Notes: generated from the letters alone by a model not told the origin. Positions 8,908-18,059 are shown, numbered from the stretch's first letter. The stretch is 64,000 bases of DNA from Streptomyces sp. NBC_01314 (GCF_041435215.1 NZ_CP108394.1:248001-312000), one strand, 5' to 3'. Numbers and translations are program-made.

Positions 8908-10023
8908 ATGAGATGGAGACGGAAGATGACGACTCGACGCTTTGACGCACCTGCCGATCCCCCGCTGCACGCTCTCTACGACGACCTCGCGGAAAAGGAT
9001 CTCCAGCCTCTGTGGCGACTGCGCGGGCTGCTGACCCCCACCCCTGCCGTCAAGGCCGTCCCCCACCTCTGGCGGGGCAAGGACCTGCGCGACCTCGGCG
9101 AGCGGGCCGGACGTCTGGTGCCCGTGGGCCGCGGCGGCGACCGGCGGGTGCTGTCCCTGAGCAATCCCGGCCTGGGCGGACTGCCGTACGCCACCTCGAC
9201 CCTCTGGGGCGCGGTCCAGTACCTCGGACCGGGCGAGACGGCGCCGGCCCACCGCCACACCCCCGCCGCCCTGCGCTTCGTCCTGGAGGGCGAGGGAGTG
9301 TGGACCGCGGTGAACGGCGACCCGCTGGCCATGTCCGCCGGAGACCTGATCCTCACCCCCAGCTGGACCTGGCACGAGCACCACAACCCCGGCGACACCC
9401 CGATGACCTGGTTCGACGCCCTCGACCTGCCGCTCGTGGAAGGACTGGGCGCGGTGTTCTTCGAAGGCGGCGACGGCAGGACGGCTGCCACCACCTCACC
9501 GGCCGGGCACTCCGCGTCCGAGCGCCGCTTCGGAGGCGGTCCCGGCCTGCTGCCCGGCGGCACCACCGCCTCGCCGCCCGCGCACTCCCCCCTGCTGCGC
9601 TACCGATGGGCCGACACCGACCGCGCCCTGGCCGGCCAACTCTCCGAACCGGCCTCCCGGGCCACCCGCTCCGGCCACGCGCACATCCGCTACGCCGACC
9701 CGGCCAGCGGCCGCGACGTGATGCCGACCATGCGCTGCGAGATGGACCGCTACCTGCCCGGCCACACCGCGCCCGCCGTGAGGCGCACGGGCTCGTCCCT
9801 CGTCGCCGTCTTCCGGGGCTCGGGCACGGTCACCCTCGACGGCACGCACCACGACATCGAACCCGGCGACCTGATCGCCGTCCCGTCCTGGACGGCGGTG
9901 CGCGTGCTCGCACACGAAGCCCTCGACCTGTTCACCGTCAGCGACGCCCCCGTCCTGGAAGCCCTCGCCCTGTACCGGACCGAAGAGGTCACGGAAGACG
10001 CCCAAACCGTCGCCGGCAACTGA
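8908..10023 (+). CDS. Gentisate 1,2-dioxygenase
   Basis: The 371-residue bicupin protein matches gentisate/1-hydroxy-2-naphthoate dioxygenases, which use Fe(II) to open the ring of gentisate to maleylpyruvate. The N-terminal cupin has HRHTPAALRFVLEGEG (115-130) and later WTWHEHHN (154-161), giving the metal-binding histidines. The second cupin (residues ~225-360) is shorter in ligands, as usual in this family. The start at 8908 follows GGGGAG by a few bases; an ATG at 8926 is a possible alternative. It is the first gene of a three-gene operon with a ring-cleavage-product hydrolase and a 3-hydroxybenzoate-type hydroxylase, just behind a putative MarR operator. Confidence 0.9.
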   Translation: MRWRRKMTTRRFDAPADPPLHALYDDLAEKDLQPLWRLRGLLTPTPAVKAVPHLWRGKDLRDLGERAGRLVPVGRGGDRRVLSLSNPGLGGLPYATSTLWGAVQYLGPGETAPAHRHTPAALRFVLEGEGVWTAVNGDPLAMSAGDLILTPSWTWHEHHNPGDTPMTWFDALDLPLVEGLGAVFFEGGDGRTAATTSPAGHSASERRFGGGPGLLPGGTTASPPAHSPLLRYRWADTDRALAGQLSEPASRATRSGHAHIRYADPASGRDVMPTMRCEMDRYLPGHTAPAVRRTGSSLVAVFRGSGTVTLDGTHHDIEPGDLIAVPSWTAVRVLAHEALDLFTVSDAPVLEALALYRTEEVTEDAQTVAGN

Positions 10024-10044
10024 CCGTTCACCCTTGGGAGACCC

Positions 10045-10950
10045 ATGCGCATCGCCCGCTTCAACGAGGATCGCATCGGCATCGTCCGTGACAGCCGCGT
10101 CCTCGACGTCACCGACCAGCTCGCCGAGCGCCTCTCCCCGGCCCCGTACAGCCTGGCCCGCCGCCTGATCACCGAATTCGCCACCGTCCGGCCGCTGCTG
10201 GAACAGACAGCGTCCGCCGCCGGCCCCGGCGACGGCTTCCCGCTCGGCCAGGTACGGCTGCTGGCCCCCGTCCCCGACCCGACGAAAATCGTCGCGGCAC
10301 CGGTCAACTACCGCGACCACCAGTCGGAGATGAACGAGGCGTACCACATCAGCTCGCTCGGCTTCTTCCTGAAGTCACCGTCCTCGATCCTCGACCCCGA
10401 GGGCACCGTGCGCCTGCCCTACACCGACCGGCGCTTCGACCACGAAGCCGAGTTCGCGCTCGTCGTCGGACGCCGGGCCAGCCATGTCACACCCGAGCAG
10501 GCACTGGACCACGTCTTCGGCTATACGGGCCTGATGGACATCACCATGCGCGGCGGCGAGGACCGCTCCACCCGCAAGTCCTTCGACACCTTCACCCCGC
10601 TCGGGCCGTGGATCGTCACCCCGGACGAACTCGGCTCCCCCGAGGACATCGACCTGGAACTGACCGTCAACGGCGAACCGAGGCAGAAGGCCAGCACCAG
10701 CGAACTCATCTGGTCGGCCGCCCGCTTCCTGTCCTACGCCTCCACGGTCGCCGTGCTGGAGCCCGGCGACGTGCTCACCACCGGCACCCCTGCCGGCGTC
10801 GCCCCCGTCGAGGACGGCGATGTCGTCGAACTGACCGTCGCCCGCATCGGCCGCCTGCGTGTGGCGGTGTCGGCCGAGGGCGCCGTGCCCTGCCCCACCT
10901 CGGGAGCCTCCCGCGGCCCCGTTCCGCCGCCCGCCCCCAGCCACAAGTGA
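10045..10950 (+). CDS. Fumarylacetoacetate hydrolase family protein (probable fumaryl/maleylpyruvate hydrolase)
   Basis: The 301-residue enzyme has the FAH C-terminal fold: FDHEAEFALVVGR with the metal-binding glutamates E135 and E137, a later conserved aspartate in GLMDITMRGGEDR, and the TTGTPAGV signature (~256-263). It lies 21 bp after gentisate dioxygenase, behind a GGGAGA ribosome site. It most likely splits the pyruvate ring-cleavage product of gentisate to pyruvate plus fumarate or maleate. No maleylpyruvate isomerase is encoded in the operon, so it may act on maleylpyruvate directly or an isomerase may be elsewhere. The last ~20 residues (proline/serine-rich) extend past the family domain. 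Confidence 0.88.
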   Translation: MRIARFNEDRIGIVRDSRVLDVTDQLAERLSPAPYSLARRLITEFATVRPLLEQTASAAGPGDGFPLGQVRLLAPVPDPTKIVAAPVNYRDHQSEMNEAYHISSLGFFLKSPSSILDPEGTVRLPYTDRRFDHEAEFALVVGRRASHVTPEQALDHVFGYTGLMDITMRGGEDRSTRKSFDTFTPLGPWIVTPDELGSPEDIDLELTVNGEPRQKASTSELIWSAARFLSYASTVAVLEPGDVLTTGTPAGVAPVEDGDVVELTVARIGRLRVAVSAEGAVPCPTSGASRGPVPPPAPSHK

Positions 10951-10975
10951 CCGACGAGCCCACGAGGACGGCATC

Positions 10976-12157
10976 ATGACGAACGCGACACGCGTCCCGC
11001 TGCTCATCGTCGGCGGCGGCATCGGCGGCATGGCAGCCGCCCTCGCCGCGGCCCGCGCAGGACAGCAGGTGCGGCTGCTGGAACGCGCCCCCGCGTTCAC
11101 CGAGATCGGCGCCGGCCTCCAGGTCGGACCCAACGCCATCCGGGTCCTGGCCGGTCTCGGCCTCTACCCGCAGATCGAGAAGGTCGCGGTCTTCCCCGAG
11201 CGCGGGGTGTTCATGGACGCCGTGACCGGGAAATACCTGACAGCCCTCGACCTCGGCACCGGCTTCCGGGAGCGTTACGGAGCGCCGTACGTGGTGATGC
11301 ACCGCAGCGACCTGCTCGACATCCTGCTCCAGGCGTGCCGCGACAGCGACCTGGTGACGCTGGAGAACGGCAAGGAGGTCACCGAGGTCAGCGACCCCGC
11401 CTCCGGAGCCGTCCGCGTCAACTGCGCCGACGGCAGCGCGTACGAGACAGAGGCCCTGATCGGCGCCGACGGCCTCAACTCCGCCGTCCGGCCGCTCGTC
11501 GTCCAGGACGAGCTGGTGTGCTCCGGCTACGCCGCCTACCGCGGCACCCTGCCGGCGGAGGGCGCCGCCGAGCACATCGACGCCAGCAGCGTCGTGCTGT
11601 GGATCGGCCCCGGCCTGCACATGATCCAGTACCCCATCCGTCGCGGCGAGCTCCGCAACACCGTCGCCGTGTTCCGCAGCGACGCCTTCGCCCGTGGCGA
11701 GGACGACTGGGGCGGTCCGGACGAACTCGACGCACGGTTCGCCGGCACCTGCGACCAGGTGCGTCGCGGCGTTGGGCTCGTCGACCGCAGCCGGCACTGG
11801 AAGACGTACGACCGCGACCCCGCCGACCGCTTCACCGCCGGTCGGGTGGCGCTGCTCGGCGATGCCGCGCACCCCATGCTGCAGTACCTGGGCCAGGGTG
11901 CCTGCCAGGCCCTGGAGGACGCCGAAGCCCTCGGCCGTCTGCTCGGCGCTCACGGCGGTGACTACGGCAGGGTGCTGGCCGCCTACGAGCAGGAGCGCGT
12001 GCCCCGCGCCACCGGCGTTCAGCGCACCGCCCGCAGCTGGGGCGAGATCTGGCACACGGACGGGATCGGCAAAACCCTGCGCGACCACATCTTCACCGGC
12101 CGGGCCGTGGATGACTACACCCATACGGACTGGCTGTACCTGCCCAATGCGGTCTGA
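10976..12157 (+). CDS. FAD-dependent monooxygenase, 3-hydroxybenzoate 6-hydroxylase type
   Basis: From ATG 10976 (after GAGGAC) the 393-residue protein has the Rossmann FAD motif VGGGIGGMAAA (12-22), a middle DG-type motif (ALIGADGLNSAVR) and the C-terminal GD motif ALLGDAAHPM (~290-299) followed by YLGQGACQALED. This is the class A flavin hydroxylase layout. Together with gentisate dioxygenase and the FAH hydrolase it fits 3-hydroxybenzoate 6-hydroxylase, which makes gentisate with NADH and O2. Salicylate 5-hydroxylation is a less likely alternative. It closes the operon; a UUCG-loop hairpin follows. Confidence 0.88.
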   Translation: MTNATRVPLLIVGGGIGGMAAALAAARAGQQVRLLERAPAFTEIGAGLQVGPNAIRVLAGLGLYPQIEKVAVFPERGVFMDAVTGKYLTALDLGTGFRERYGAPYVVMHRSDLLDILLQACRDSDLVTLENGKEVTEVSDPASGAVRVNCADGSAYETEALIGADGLNSAVRPLVVQDELVCSGYAAYRGTLPAEGAAEHIDASSVVLWIGPGLHMIQYPIRRGELRNTVAVFRSDAFARGEDDWGGPDELDARFAGTCDQVRRGVGLVDRSRHWKTYDRDPADRFTAGRVALLGDAAHPMLQYLGQGACQALEDAEALGRLLGAHGGDYGRVLAAYEQERVPRATGVQRTARSWGEIWHTDGIGKTLRDHIFTGRAVDDYTHTDWLYLPNAV

Positions 12158-12201
12158 CACCGTGGGACGTCCTGCGCCACGCGCCGCGGCCGCCAAGCAG
12201 T

Positions 12202-12223
12202 CCGTCCCGTTTCGACGGGGCGG
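12202..12223. terminator. UUCG-tetraloop hairpin between convergent operons
   Basis: CCGTCCCGT and ACGGGGCGG pair around a TTCG loop (12211-12214), giving a ~9-bp stem with one G-U pair. It lies between the gentisate operon (plus) and the IclR end of the Liv operon (minus), so it could stop transcription from both sides. Confidence 0.6.
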
Positions 12224-12255
12224 GGGAAGGCCGATCCCCAAATGCGGCAAGGGCG

Positions 12256-13101
12256 TCAGGCGGCGGCAAGGGCCAGACGTTCGCTGATCTCGCCTGCCAT
12301 GGCCAGCACTTTCTGGGCGACCTCCGCCTCCGCCTCCGGATACAGGCGGGAGGCGAGGGCGGCCACGCTCACCGCTGCCACGACCTGCCCGTCCTCGTTC
12401 CGGATCGGCGCGGAGATGCCCACGATGTCGGGGTCGAGTTCGCCGCGGGTAATGGAGTAGCCGAGCCGGCGGATGCGGCCCAGGCGTTCGACCAGTGCGT
12501 CGACGTCGGTGAGGGTGGCCGGGGTGAAGCGGTGCAGCTCGGCGGCCTCCAGCAGTCGGCGTGCCTCGTCCTCGGCGCTCCAGGCGAGCAGGACCAGGGC
12601 TGCCGCTCCGGCGTTGAGGGGCAGTGCGCTGCCGCGCTCGTAGGAGATGCGTACCGCCCGGGTCTCGTTCTCCGCGAGGTCCACGCACACGACCAGGTCC
12701 CCTGCGCGGCGGGTGAGCAGGACGGTCTCCTGCACCTCTTCGGCGAGTTTCCGCATCGAGGGGAGGGCGACCTCCGAGAGACCGTAGCTGCGGCGTGCCA
12801 GCCGGGCGATCTCCAGGACCCGCAGGCCGACCCGGAAGCCGCCGCCGGGCGCTTCTTCCAGGAAACGTCCGGCGACCAGGCTCTGCAGGTAGCGGTACGC
12901 GGTGGAGCGGGCGACTCCGAGCCGCTCGGCCACTTCGGTTCCCGAGATAACGAGGTGGGTGTCGTCGAACATGGTCAGGATGTCGAGGGCGCGGTCGGCC
13001 GTGGAGTTACGGTCGCGGTAACTGGGGGACGCTGTTCCTGACATGCCGGACACTCTACCGGCCGGGCTCGGTCCGGTGGGGGGCATGTCCGTCACGCTCA
13101 C
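12256..13101 (-). CDS. IclR family transcriptional regulator
   Basis: The 281-residue protein has an IclR winged helix (~33-95, STADRALDILTMF then LGVARSTAYRYLQSLV) and an effector-binding domain (~105-275, ending in VAAVSVAALASRLY). The GTG start at 13101 overlaps the stop of the FAH gene (GTGA); an ATG 15 bp further in or one at 13044 is also possible. It is the last gene of the long minus-strand operon. IclR proteins often sense aromatic acids and control their catabolic genes, so it probably regulates this operon. A terminal position gives feedback on the same transcript. Confidence 0.9.
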   Translation of the reverse strand: MSVTDMPPTGPSPAGRVSGMSGTASPSYRDRNSTADRALDILTMFDDTHLVISGTEVAERLGVARSTAYRYLQSLVAGRFLEEAPGGGFRVGLRVLEIARLARRSYGLSEVALPSMRKLAEEVQETVLLTRRAGDLVVCVDLAENETRAVRISYERGSALPLNAGAAALVLLAWSAEDEARRLLEAAELHRFTPATLTDVDALVERLGRIRRLGYSITRGELDPDIVGISAPIRNEDGQVVAAVSVAALASRLYPEAEAEVAQKVLAMAGEISERLALAAA

Positions 13102-13940
13102 AGCCGGTCCCTGACCACGGTGTTGCGCAGTTCGCCTATGCCCTCCACGGTCGTGACGAGTTCCTGCCCGGGCCGCAGGAACACCTTGGGGTCGCGGCCG
13201 GCGCCGACGCCTCCAGGGGTGCCGGTGCAGATCAGGTCGCCCGGCAGCAGCGTGATGATGGCGCTGACGTAGGCGATGACGTCGGCGGCGTCGAAGAGCA
13301 GGTCGGCGGTGTTGGACTTCTGCATGGTGTGGCCGTCCACGCGGCAGGAGATGGTCAGCCCCGAGGCACCGGGCGGGAGTTCGTCGGGAGTGACGAGTGC
13401 CGGCCCGACGGGGGTGGTGGCCTCGAAGGTCTTGCCTGAGAGGAACTCCCGGGTGCGGTGCTGCCAGTCCCGTACGGTGACGTCGTTGACAACCGTGTAC
13501 CCGGCGACGTGCTCCAGGGCCTTCTCGCGCGGGATGTGCCGGCCGCGGCGCCCGACGACGACACCGAGTTCGGCCTCCCAGTCGAGGTCGTCGCTGACCG
13601 GTGGCATGTGGATGTCGTCATGGGGGCCGATCAGCGAGCCGTCGTACTTGGCGAACAGGGTGGGGTACGCGGGGGTCGGGCGGCCCATCTCCTTGATGTG
13701 GGTGGCGTAGTTGAGGCCCAGGCAGACGATCTTGTTGGGATGGGGCACGACGGGGGCGAAGGACGCCCCGTCGAGCGGGACGCGCTCCCCGTCCCCTGCG
13801 GCCAGCTGCGGCCAGTCGTCGCCCGCGGCCAGCAGGGCGCCGACGTCGGAGTACGGCAGCAGGACGAGTGCATCGCCCTCCTGCCGGGCGGCAGTGGTGC
13901 TCTCACGGTCACTGGAAAGACGGACGGTGCTCAGCTTCAC
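13098..13940 (-). CDS. Fumarylacetoacetate hydrolase family protein
   Basis: The 280-residue FAH-fold enzyme has GLNYATHIKEMG (~75-86), the metal-site DWEAELGVVVG with E122 and E124, a conserved VVNDVTVRD aspartate, and CTGTPGGV near the C-terminus. Members hydrolyse or decarboxylate ring-cleavage products such as fumarylpyruvate or 2-hydroxyhepta-dienedioate. It starts with GTG overlapping the hydroxylase stop by 4 bp (GTGA) and is followed by IclR with another GTGA overlap. In this operon it would process the product of the VOC dioxygenase. It is a paralogue of the FAH gene at 10045 but clearly diverged. Confidence 0.88.
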   Translation of the reverse strand: MKLSTVRLSSDRESTTAARQEGDALVLLPYSDVGALLAAGDDWPQLAAGDGERVPLDGASFAPVVPHPNKIVCLGLNYATHIKEMGRPTPAYPTLFAKYDGSLIGPHDDIHMPPVSDDLDWEAELGVVVGRRGRHIPREKALEHVAGYTVVNDVTVRDWQHRTREFLSGKTFEATTPVGPALVTPDELPPGASGLTISCRVDGHTMQKSNTADLLFDAADVIAYVSAIITLLPGDLICTGTPGGVGAGRDPKVFLRPGQELVTTVEGIGELRNTVVRDRL

Positions 13941-15658
13941 AGGGTGGCTCCTTCGATACCGGTGTCGGTGTGGCTGCCAGGGGCGAAGATCTTGGGAGGA
14001 GGGTCCGCCGTGGGGGCGAACGCGAAGCGGCGAAGCTCCTGGCCGACCTGCGCGGCTCGGTGGGGCGGGAAGACGGCGGCGACCAGGCGGTCGGGCCGCA
14101 CCAGGACGAAGTGCCCTGCCAGGTCCTGGAGGAATGCCCCGGGCCCGCCGTCGGCGTCCGTGATCTCGGGCCGGTCGGTGACGCGGCCGAGTGCCCGGTC
14201 GCCGATGACCACGTCCACCTCGGTGCCGTACGGGAGGCCGGCCCCTCTCGCGGAGGTCCAGTCGGCTTCGGTGAGGCCCACCCCCAGCAGACTCCAGCCG
14301 GTGCCCAGGACGTCGTCGAGCAGGGCGAGTCGGTAGCCGGGCCCGTGCAGGACCCTCGGTTGCGGAAGCAGCGCGCCGACGAGCGGGTGTGCTCGGCCCC
14401 CCGGCCGGACGACGGCTCCGGTCCGTACCCGGGTGTCGGGGCGGTAGCGCATCTCGGTGAAGTAGCGGCGTCCGGGGCCGGTCAGCAACGCGGCGCGTAC
14501 CAGCAGGTCCCGCAGGTACGCCTGCGGGCGGCTGGTGGTCATGACGGTCCGGCCGAGCCGGACGGACAGGTCGATCACGGCCTGGGCGTGCGGTCGGCGT
14601 TCCACGTCATAGGTGTCCAGGAGGGCGTCGCCGGCCCGCCCGGCCAGTACCTCCGCGAGTTTCCAGGAGAGGTTGGCCGCGTCCCGGACACCGGAGTTGA
14701 GTCCCTGGCCGGCGAACGGGGGCATCATGTGCGCGGCGTCGCCGAGCAGGAAGCAGCGGCCCACCCGCAGCCGCTCGGCGAGCAGCGCGTGGAAGCTGTA
14801 CGCGACCGCGCGCTCCACCTGCGCCGGAGTGATCTCCCGGTACGGCTGGAGGAGACGTCGCACGAGTTCGAACGGCGGCTCCTGCCAGGCGGCGCCCTCG
14901 CCGGGCCGGAGCAGGAACTCGTAACGGCAGCGGCCGTCGCGGCCGGGCACGATCACCGTCGGGCGGGACGGGTCGCCGATGTGCATGCCGTATCGCTCGT
15001 GGTGCGGGTCCTCCTGGGTGTCCAGCACGAGCCACACGTCGTCGGGGAAGCTGCGCCCCCGCATCGGGACGGACAGCAGCCGGCGCACCGTGCTGCGTCC
15101 GCCGTCGCAACCGAGCACGTAGTCGGCCGTGAGTTCCTCGGTATGCCGGCCGTCGCCCCGGTGGAGCGTCACCCGGACCCCGTGCGGGAGTTGGGTGAGT
15201 CCGCTCAGGCCGGTGGCGAACCGGGCCTCGATGTTCGGGTGCCGGACGAGTTCGGTGCGCAGCACGCGCTCCAGGTCCGGCTGGGCGAAGGGATTCTTGA
15301 AGGGGTGCCCGAAGCGGCGGTCGCCGCTGCCTCGGGCGTGTACCAGGGTGCGGCCGCCGACACCGAAGTACTTGGTGCCGGTGCCGGGCACGATGATCGG
15401 GTACACGGCGCCGGCCAGGTCCGCGGACTGCAGGGTTCGCAGCGACTCGTCGTCCAGGCTGATCGCCTTGGCGTCGTCGCTGGTGGTGGAGTTGCGCTCG
15501 ACCAGCAGGACTTGTACGCCCAGCGAGCCCAGGAGGTGGGCGGCAGTCAGGCCGACGGGGCCCGCGCCGACGATCAGCACGGCAGGGCCGGCAGCGGCCG
15601 GAGTCTGTGCCCGGGCCTGGGCCAGAAGAGGGCCGGTTGCCGGTGTCGGTTCGGTCAT
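13937..15658 (-). CDS. FAD-dependent aromatic hydroxylase (MhpA-like)
   Basis: The 573-residue flavin monooxygenase has the FAD motif VGAGPVGLTAAHLLG (~30-44), ending in a ribose-binding glutamate (LLVERN), a YVLGCDGGRSTVR middle motif and the FLLGDAAHMMPPFAGQG motif (~295-311). It also has the longer C-terminal thioredoxin-like domain seen in MhpA and polyketide hydroxylases (~400-570). MhpA hydroxylates 3-(3-hydroxyphenyl)propionate. Next to a VOC dioxygenase, an FAH hydrolase and a Liv importer, a catabolic hydroxylase for an aromatic acid is likelier than antibiotic tailoring. It overlaps the FAH gene by GTGA. Confidence 0.88.
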   Translation of the reverse strand: MTEPTPATGPLLAQARAQTPAAAGPAVLIVGAGPVGLTAAHLLGSLGVQVLLVERNSTTSDDAKAISLDDESLRTLQSADLAGAVYPIIVPGTGTKYFGVGGRTLVHARGSGDRRFGHPFKNPFAQPDLERVLRTELVRHPNIEARFATGLSGLTQLPHGVRVTLHRGDGRHTEELTADYVLGCDGGRSTVRRLLSVPMRGRSFPDDVWLVLDTQEDPHHERYGMHIGDPSRPTVIVPGRDGRCRYEFLLRPGEGAAWQEPPFELVRRLLQPYREITPAQVERAVAYSFHALLAERLRVGRCFLLGDAAHMMPPFAGQGLNSGVRDAANLSWKLAEVLAGRAGDALLDTYDVERRPHAQAVIDLSVRLGRTVMTTSRPQAYLRDLLVRAALLTGPGRRYFTEMRYRPDTRVRTGAVVRPGGRAHPLVGALLPQPRVLHGPGYRLALLDDVLGTGWSLLGVGLTEADWTSARGAGLPYGTEVDVVIGDRALGRVTDRPEITDADGGPGAFLQDLAGHFVLVRPDRLVAAVFPPHRAAQVGQELRRFAFAPTADPPPKIFAPGSHTDTGIEGATL

Positions 15659-15697
15659 GAAGTGGGCTCCGTGGGGTCGTCGGGACGGGCGGCGGGC

Positions 15698-16189
15698 TCA
15701 CTGGACGGGCTGGTACGCGGGGCCCCCTTCGGCCAGCAGCCGCTCGGCCTCGGCGAGGACCTCATCGGGTGACTGGTCGAGGTCGATCGTCTTGCGGAAG
15801 GGCTGCCGGACGTCGCGCTCCAGCCGCAGATAGACCTCGTTGCGGTTGCCCTCGGGATCGAAGAAGTAGATCCCGATGGCGTTGCCGTGGGTGACCTCCT
15901 GCTGGACCTCGATGCCCTCGGCGCGGAAGCGGTGGTGGAAGTCGATGACCGACTCCAGGGAGTCGACCCGCCAGGAGACCTGGTGCGTGAGCTTGGCTCC
16001 GTCGGGTGCCGTGCGGCCGCGCTGGAGCACGAACTCGTGATGCTCCTCGTCGGGGCGTGCGGACAGGAAGACGATCCCCCGTTCCTCGTCCTCGTCGGTG
16101 ACGGTCAGCCCCATCACGCGGCTGTAGAAGTCGCGCATCCTCTCCAGGTCGTGCACCCAGAAGCCGGTGTGTCCCAGACCGGTGATCAT
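15698..16189 (-). CDS. VOC family protein, probable single-domain extradiol dioxygenase
   Basis: ATG 16189, preceded by AAGGAG, gives 163 residues with one vicinal-oxygen-chelate unit. The metal ligands typical of type I extradiol enzymes are visible: H7 (GLGHTGFWV), H69 (KLTHQVSWRV) and E118 (GNRNEVYLRL). Classic type I enzymes are ~300 residues with two units, so this is a short form or a lyase relative. The position between an SDR and an aromatic hydroxylase in the same operon argues for ring opening of the hydroxylated product. The order ring hydroxylase, VOC, FAH hydrolase is a plausible meta-cleavage route. Confidence 0.85.
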   Translation of the reverse strand: MITGLGHTGFWVHDLERMRDFYSRVMGLTVTDEDEERGIVFLSARPDEEHHEFVLQRGRTAPDGAKLTHQVSWRVDSLESVIDFHHRFRAEGIEVQQEVTHGNAIGIYFFDPEGNRNEVYLRLERDVRQPFRKTIDLDQSPDEVLAEAERLLAEGGPAYQPVQ

Positions 16190-16224
16190 TGCCGATATCT
16201 CCTTTTTCAGGACCGCTGTCTCTG

Positions 16225-17028
16225 TTAATGGGTCATGTTCTGGTCGAGTGCCGACAGGCTCAGGTCGACCGCGGAGACACCGCAGTCCGCCATGAGTACG
16301 GCCCCCGTGACGACCGCCGACCGCGGACCCGCGAGGAACGCGATGACCTCGGCGATCTCCGACGGCTCCGCGGCCCGGCGCAGGGGCACCAGTGAGCCGG
16401 CATGCCGGTAGGCGGCATCCCGGTCCAGGCCGGAGCGGGAGCCGGCCTCGTCCATCACGCGGTCGAGCATCGCGGTGCGCACGGCACCGGGGCAGACCAC
16501 GTTCGCGCGTACCCCGAGGGGGCCGAAGTCGGCGGCAAGCGACCGGGTGAGGCCGATGAGGGCGTGTTTGGAGGTGGTGTAGGCGGCGGAGCCGGGCACG
16601 GCGAGCGTCCCTGCCAGCGAGGAGACGAGCACGATGGCCCCGCCGGTGTCGATCAGCGCGGGCAGTGCGCGGCGCGTTGTCACATAGGCGGTGTCCAGGT
16701 TGGCCCGCAGCGTGTCCCGCCAGACGGGCTCCGGGTCCAGGACGGTGCCGAAGGTACCGATGCCGGCGCAGCACACCACCGCGTCGAGCCGGCCCCCGTT
16801 GCCGAGTGCGACGCCGACCGCGCGGTGTACGTCGTTCTCGTCGGCGGCGTCACCGGGAACGGCGGCCGACCGGGGCAGTTGGGCGACCTTGTCCAGGCCC
16901 GGGTCGTCGGGCCCGAGGGCCACCACGGCGGCTCCGCGCTCGGCCAGCAGCTCCGCGGTGGCGTAGCCGATGCCGCCGCCGCCCCCGGTGATCAGAACGG
17001 TGCGGCCGGCGAACTCCCGCGTATTCAT
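16225..17028 (-). CDS. SDR family oxidoreductase
   Basis: The 267-residue product is a classical short-chain dehydrogenase. The cofactor loop is TGGGGGIGYATA (14-25), NAG is replaced by CCAGIG near 87, and the catalytic triad is S136/137 (VSSLAG), Y150 and K154 (YTTSK). It overlaps the LivM-type permease gene by ATGA and is followed by the VOC gene 36 bp on. It may oxidise a side-chain alcohol or a dihydrodiol on the imported compound. Substrate and cofactor preference (no basic residue in the beta2 turn, hence NAD likely) are inferred. Confidence 0.88.
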   Translation of the reverse strand: MNTREFAGRTVLITGGGGGIGYATAELLAERGAAVVALGPDDPGLDKVAQLPRSAAVPGDAADENDVHRAVGVALGNGGRLDAVVCCAGIGTFGTVLDPEPVWRDTLRANLDTAYVTTRRALPALIDTGGAIVLVSSLAGTLAVPGSAAYTTSKHALIGLTRSLAADFGPLGVRANVVCPGAVRTAMLDRVMDEAGSRSGLDRDAAYRHAGSLVPLRRAAEPSEIAEVIAFLAGPRSAVVTGAVLMADCGVSAVDLSLSALDQNMTH

Positions 17029-18059
17029 GCGAGGTCCACGGCGAGAGGCTCGGTCCCCGGGGGGGCGGTTTCGGTCTCCTTGCCGCTGTCGGCCGCCGGA
17101 CGGCCGCTGCCGGGGCGTGGGCCGAGCAGGCGGCGGGTGGCCCGGCACAGCAGTGGCCACACGCCTTGCGGGGCGAAGCGGACGATGGCGATGAGGAGGA
17201 TGCCCTCGATCACCAGGGAGAGCGTCTGCTGGCTCTGCAGTTCGCGGGTGAGGCCGTAGTAGACGACGGCCACGCCCAGGAGCGGGCCCAGCACGGTGCC
17301 CATTCCCCCGACCACGGCCATCAGCACGGCGTTGAGGCTCCAGGAGACGCTGGCCACGCTGTCCGGGGAGATGACGACGAACTGGAAGGCGATCACCGCC
17401 CCGGCCAGCCCGGTGATCGCGCCGGCGGGCAGCAGCGCGGCGAGCTGGTGGCGGCGGACGGCGACACCGAGTCCGGCGGCGGCCGGTTCGTTGTCGCGGA
17501 TCGCTGCCAGCCGGAGCCCGAAAGCGCTGTGGCGCGCGTAGAGGGTGAGTGCCATGGCCAGCGCCGCGACGAGTACGGCGATTTGGTAGAGGTTGCCGCC
17601 GCTGGGCACGGCGTCGACCGGCAGGGTGACACCGCTGGCGCCGCCCGCCCAGTCCCAGTTGCGGATCAGTGCCTGGAGGGCGATGGCGATGGCCAGGGTG
17701 CCGATGGAGAAGTAGTCGCCGCGCAGCCGCAGCAGCGCGGCGGACAGCAGGAGGGCGAGCAGCATGGCGGCGACTGGCGCCGCCGCCACGGCGAGGGGCC
17801 AGCTCAGGCCGGTGTGGACGAGCAGCAGCGCGGCGGCGTAGCCGCCGGTGGCGACGAAAGCTGCGGAGCCCAGCGAGACCAGGCCGCCGAAGCCGGCGAG
17901 GATGTTCCATGCCTGGGCGATGGCCAGGTAGCACAGCAGGGTGACGCCGAGGTCGAGGGTGCCGTTGTCGAGCACGCCCCCGAGGGCGAAACAGACCGTG
18001 GTGGCCAGCAGCAGTGCGGCTGCCGGCCACCAGCGCCGCAGAGTGGGCGTGAGTGTCAT
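17025..18059 (-). CDS. Branched-chain amino acid type ABC permease (LivM family)
   Basis: From ATG 18059 the 344-residue protein has about ten hydrophobic helices and the LivM signature around GDYFSIGTLAIAIALQALI (115-133) and AIRDNEPAAAGLGV (~188-201). The RDNE-A-A-G segment is the ATPase contact loop of this family. It overlaps LivH by ATGA and the SDR by ATGA. With LivH, LivK and LivGF it forms a complete importer. In operons with aromatic hydroxylases such transporters usually carry aromatic or phenylpropanoid acids rather than leucine. Confidence 0.92.
   Translation of the reverse strand: MTLTPTLRRWWPAAALLLATTVCFALGGVLDNGTLDLGVTLLCYLAIAQAWNILAGFGGLVSLGSAAFVATGGYAAALLLVHTGLSWPLAVAAAPVAAMLLALLLSAALLRLRGDYFSIGTLAIAIALQALIRNWDWAGGASGVTLPVDAVPSGGNLYQIAVLVAALAMALTLYARHSAFGLRLAAIRDNEPAAAGLGVAVRRHQLAALLPAGAITGLAGAVIAFQFVVISPDSVASVSWSLNAVLMAVVGGMGTVLGPLLGVAVVYYGLTRELQSQQTLSLVIEGILLIAIVRFAPQGVWPLLCRATRRLLGPRPGSGRPAADSGKETETAPPGTEPLAVDLA

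Noticed and set aside
13937..17028. The hydroxylase, VOC and SDR genes as a polyketide or antibiotic cluster
   Set aside because: There are no synthase, carrier-protein or glycosyltransferase genes, while an importer, FAH hydrolase and IclR regulator indicate catabolism.
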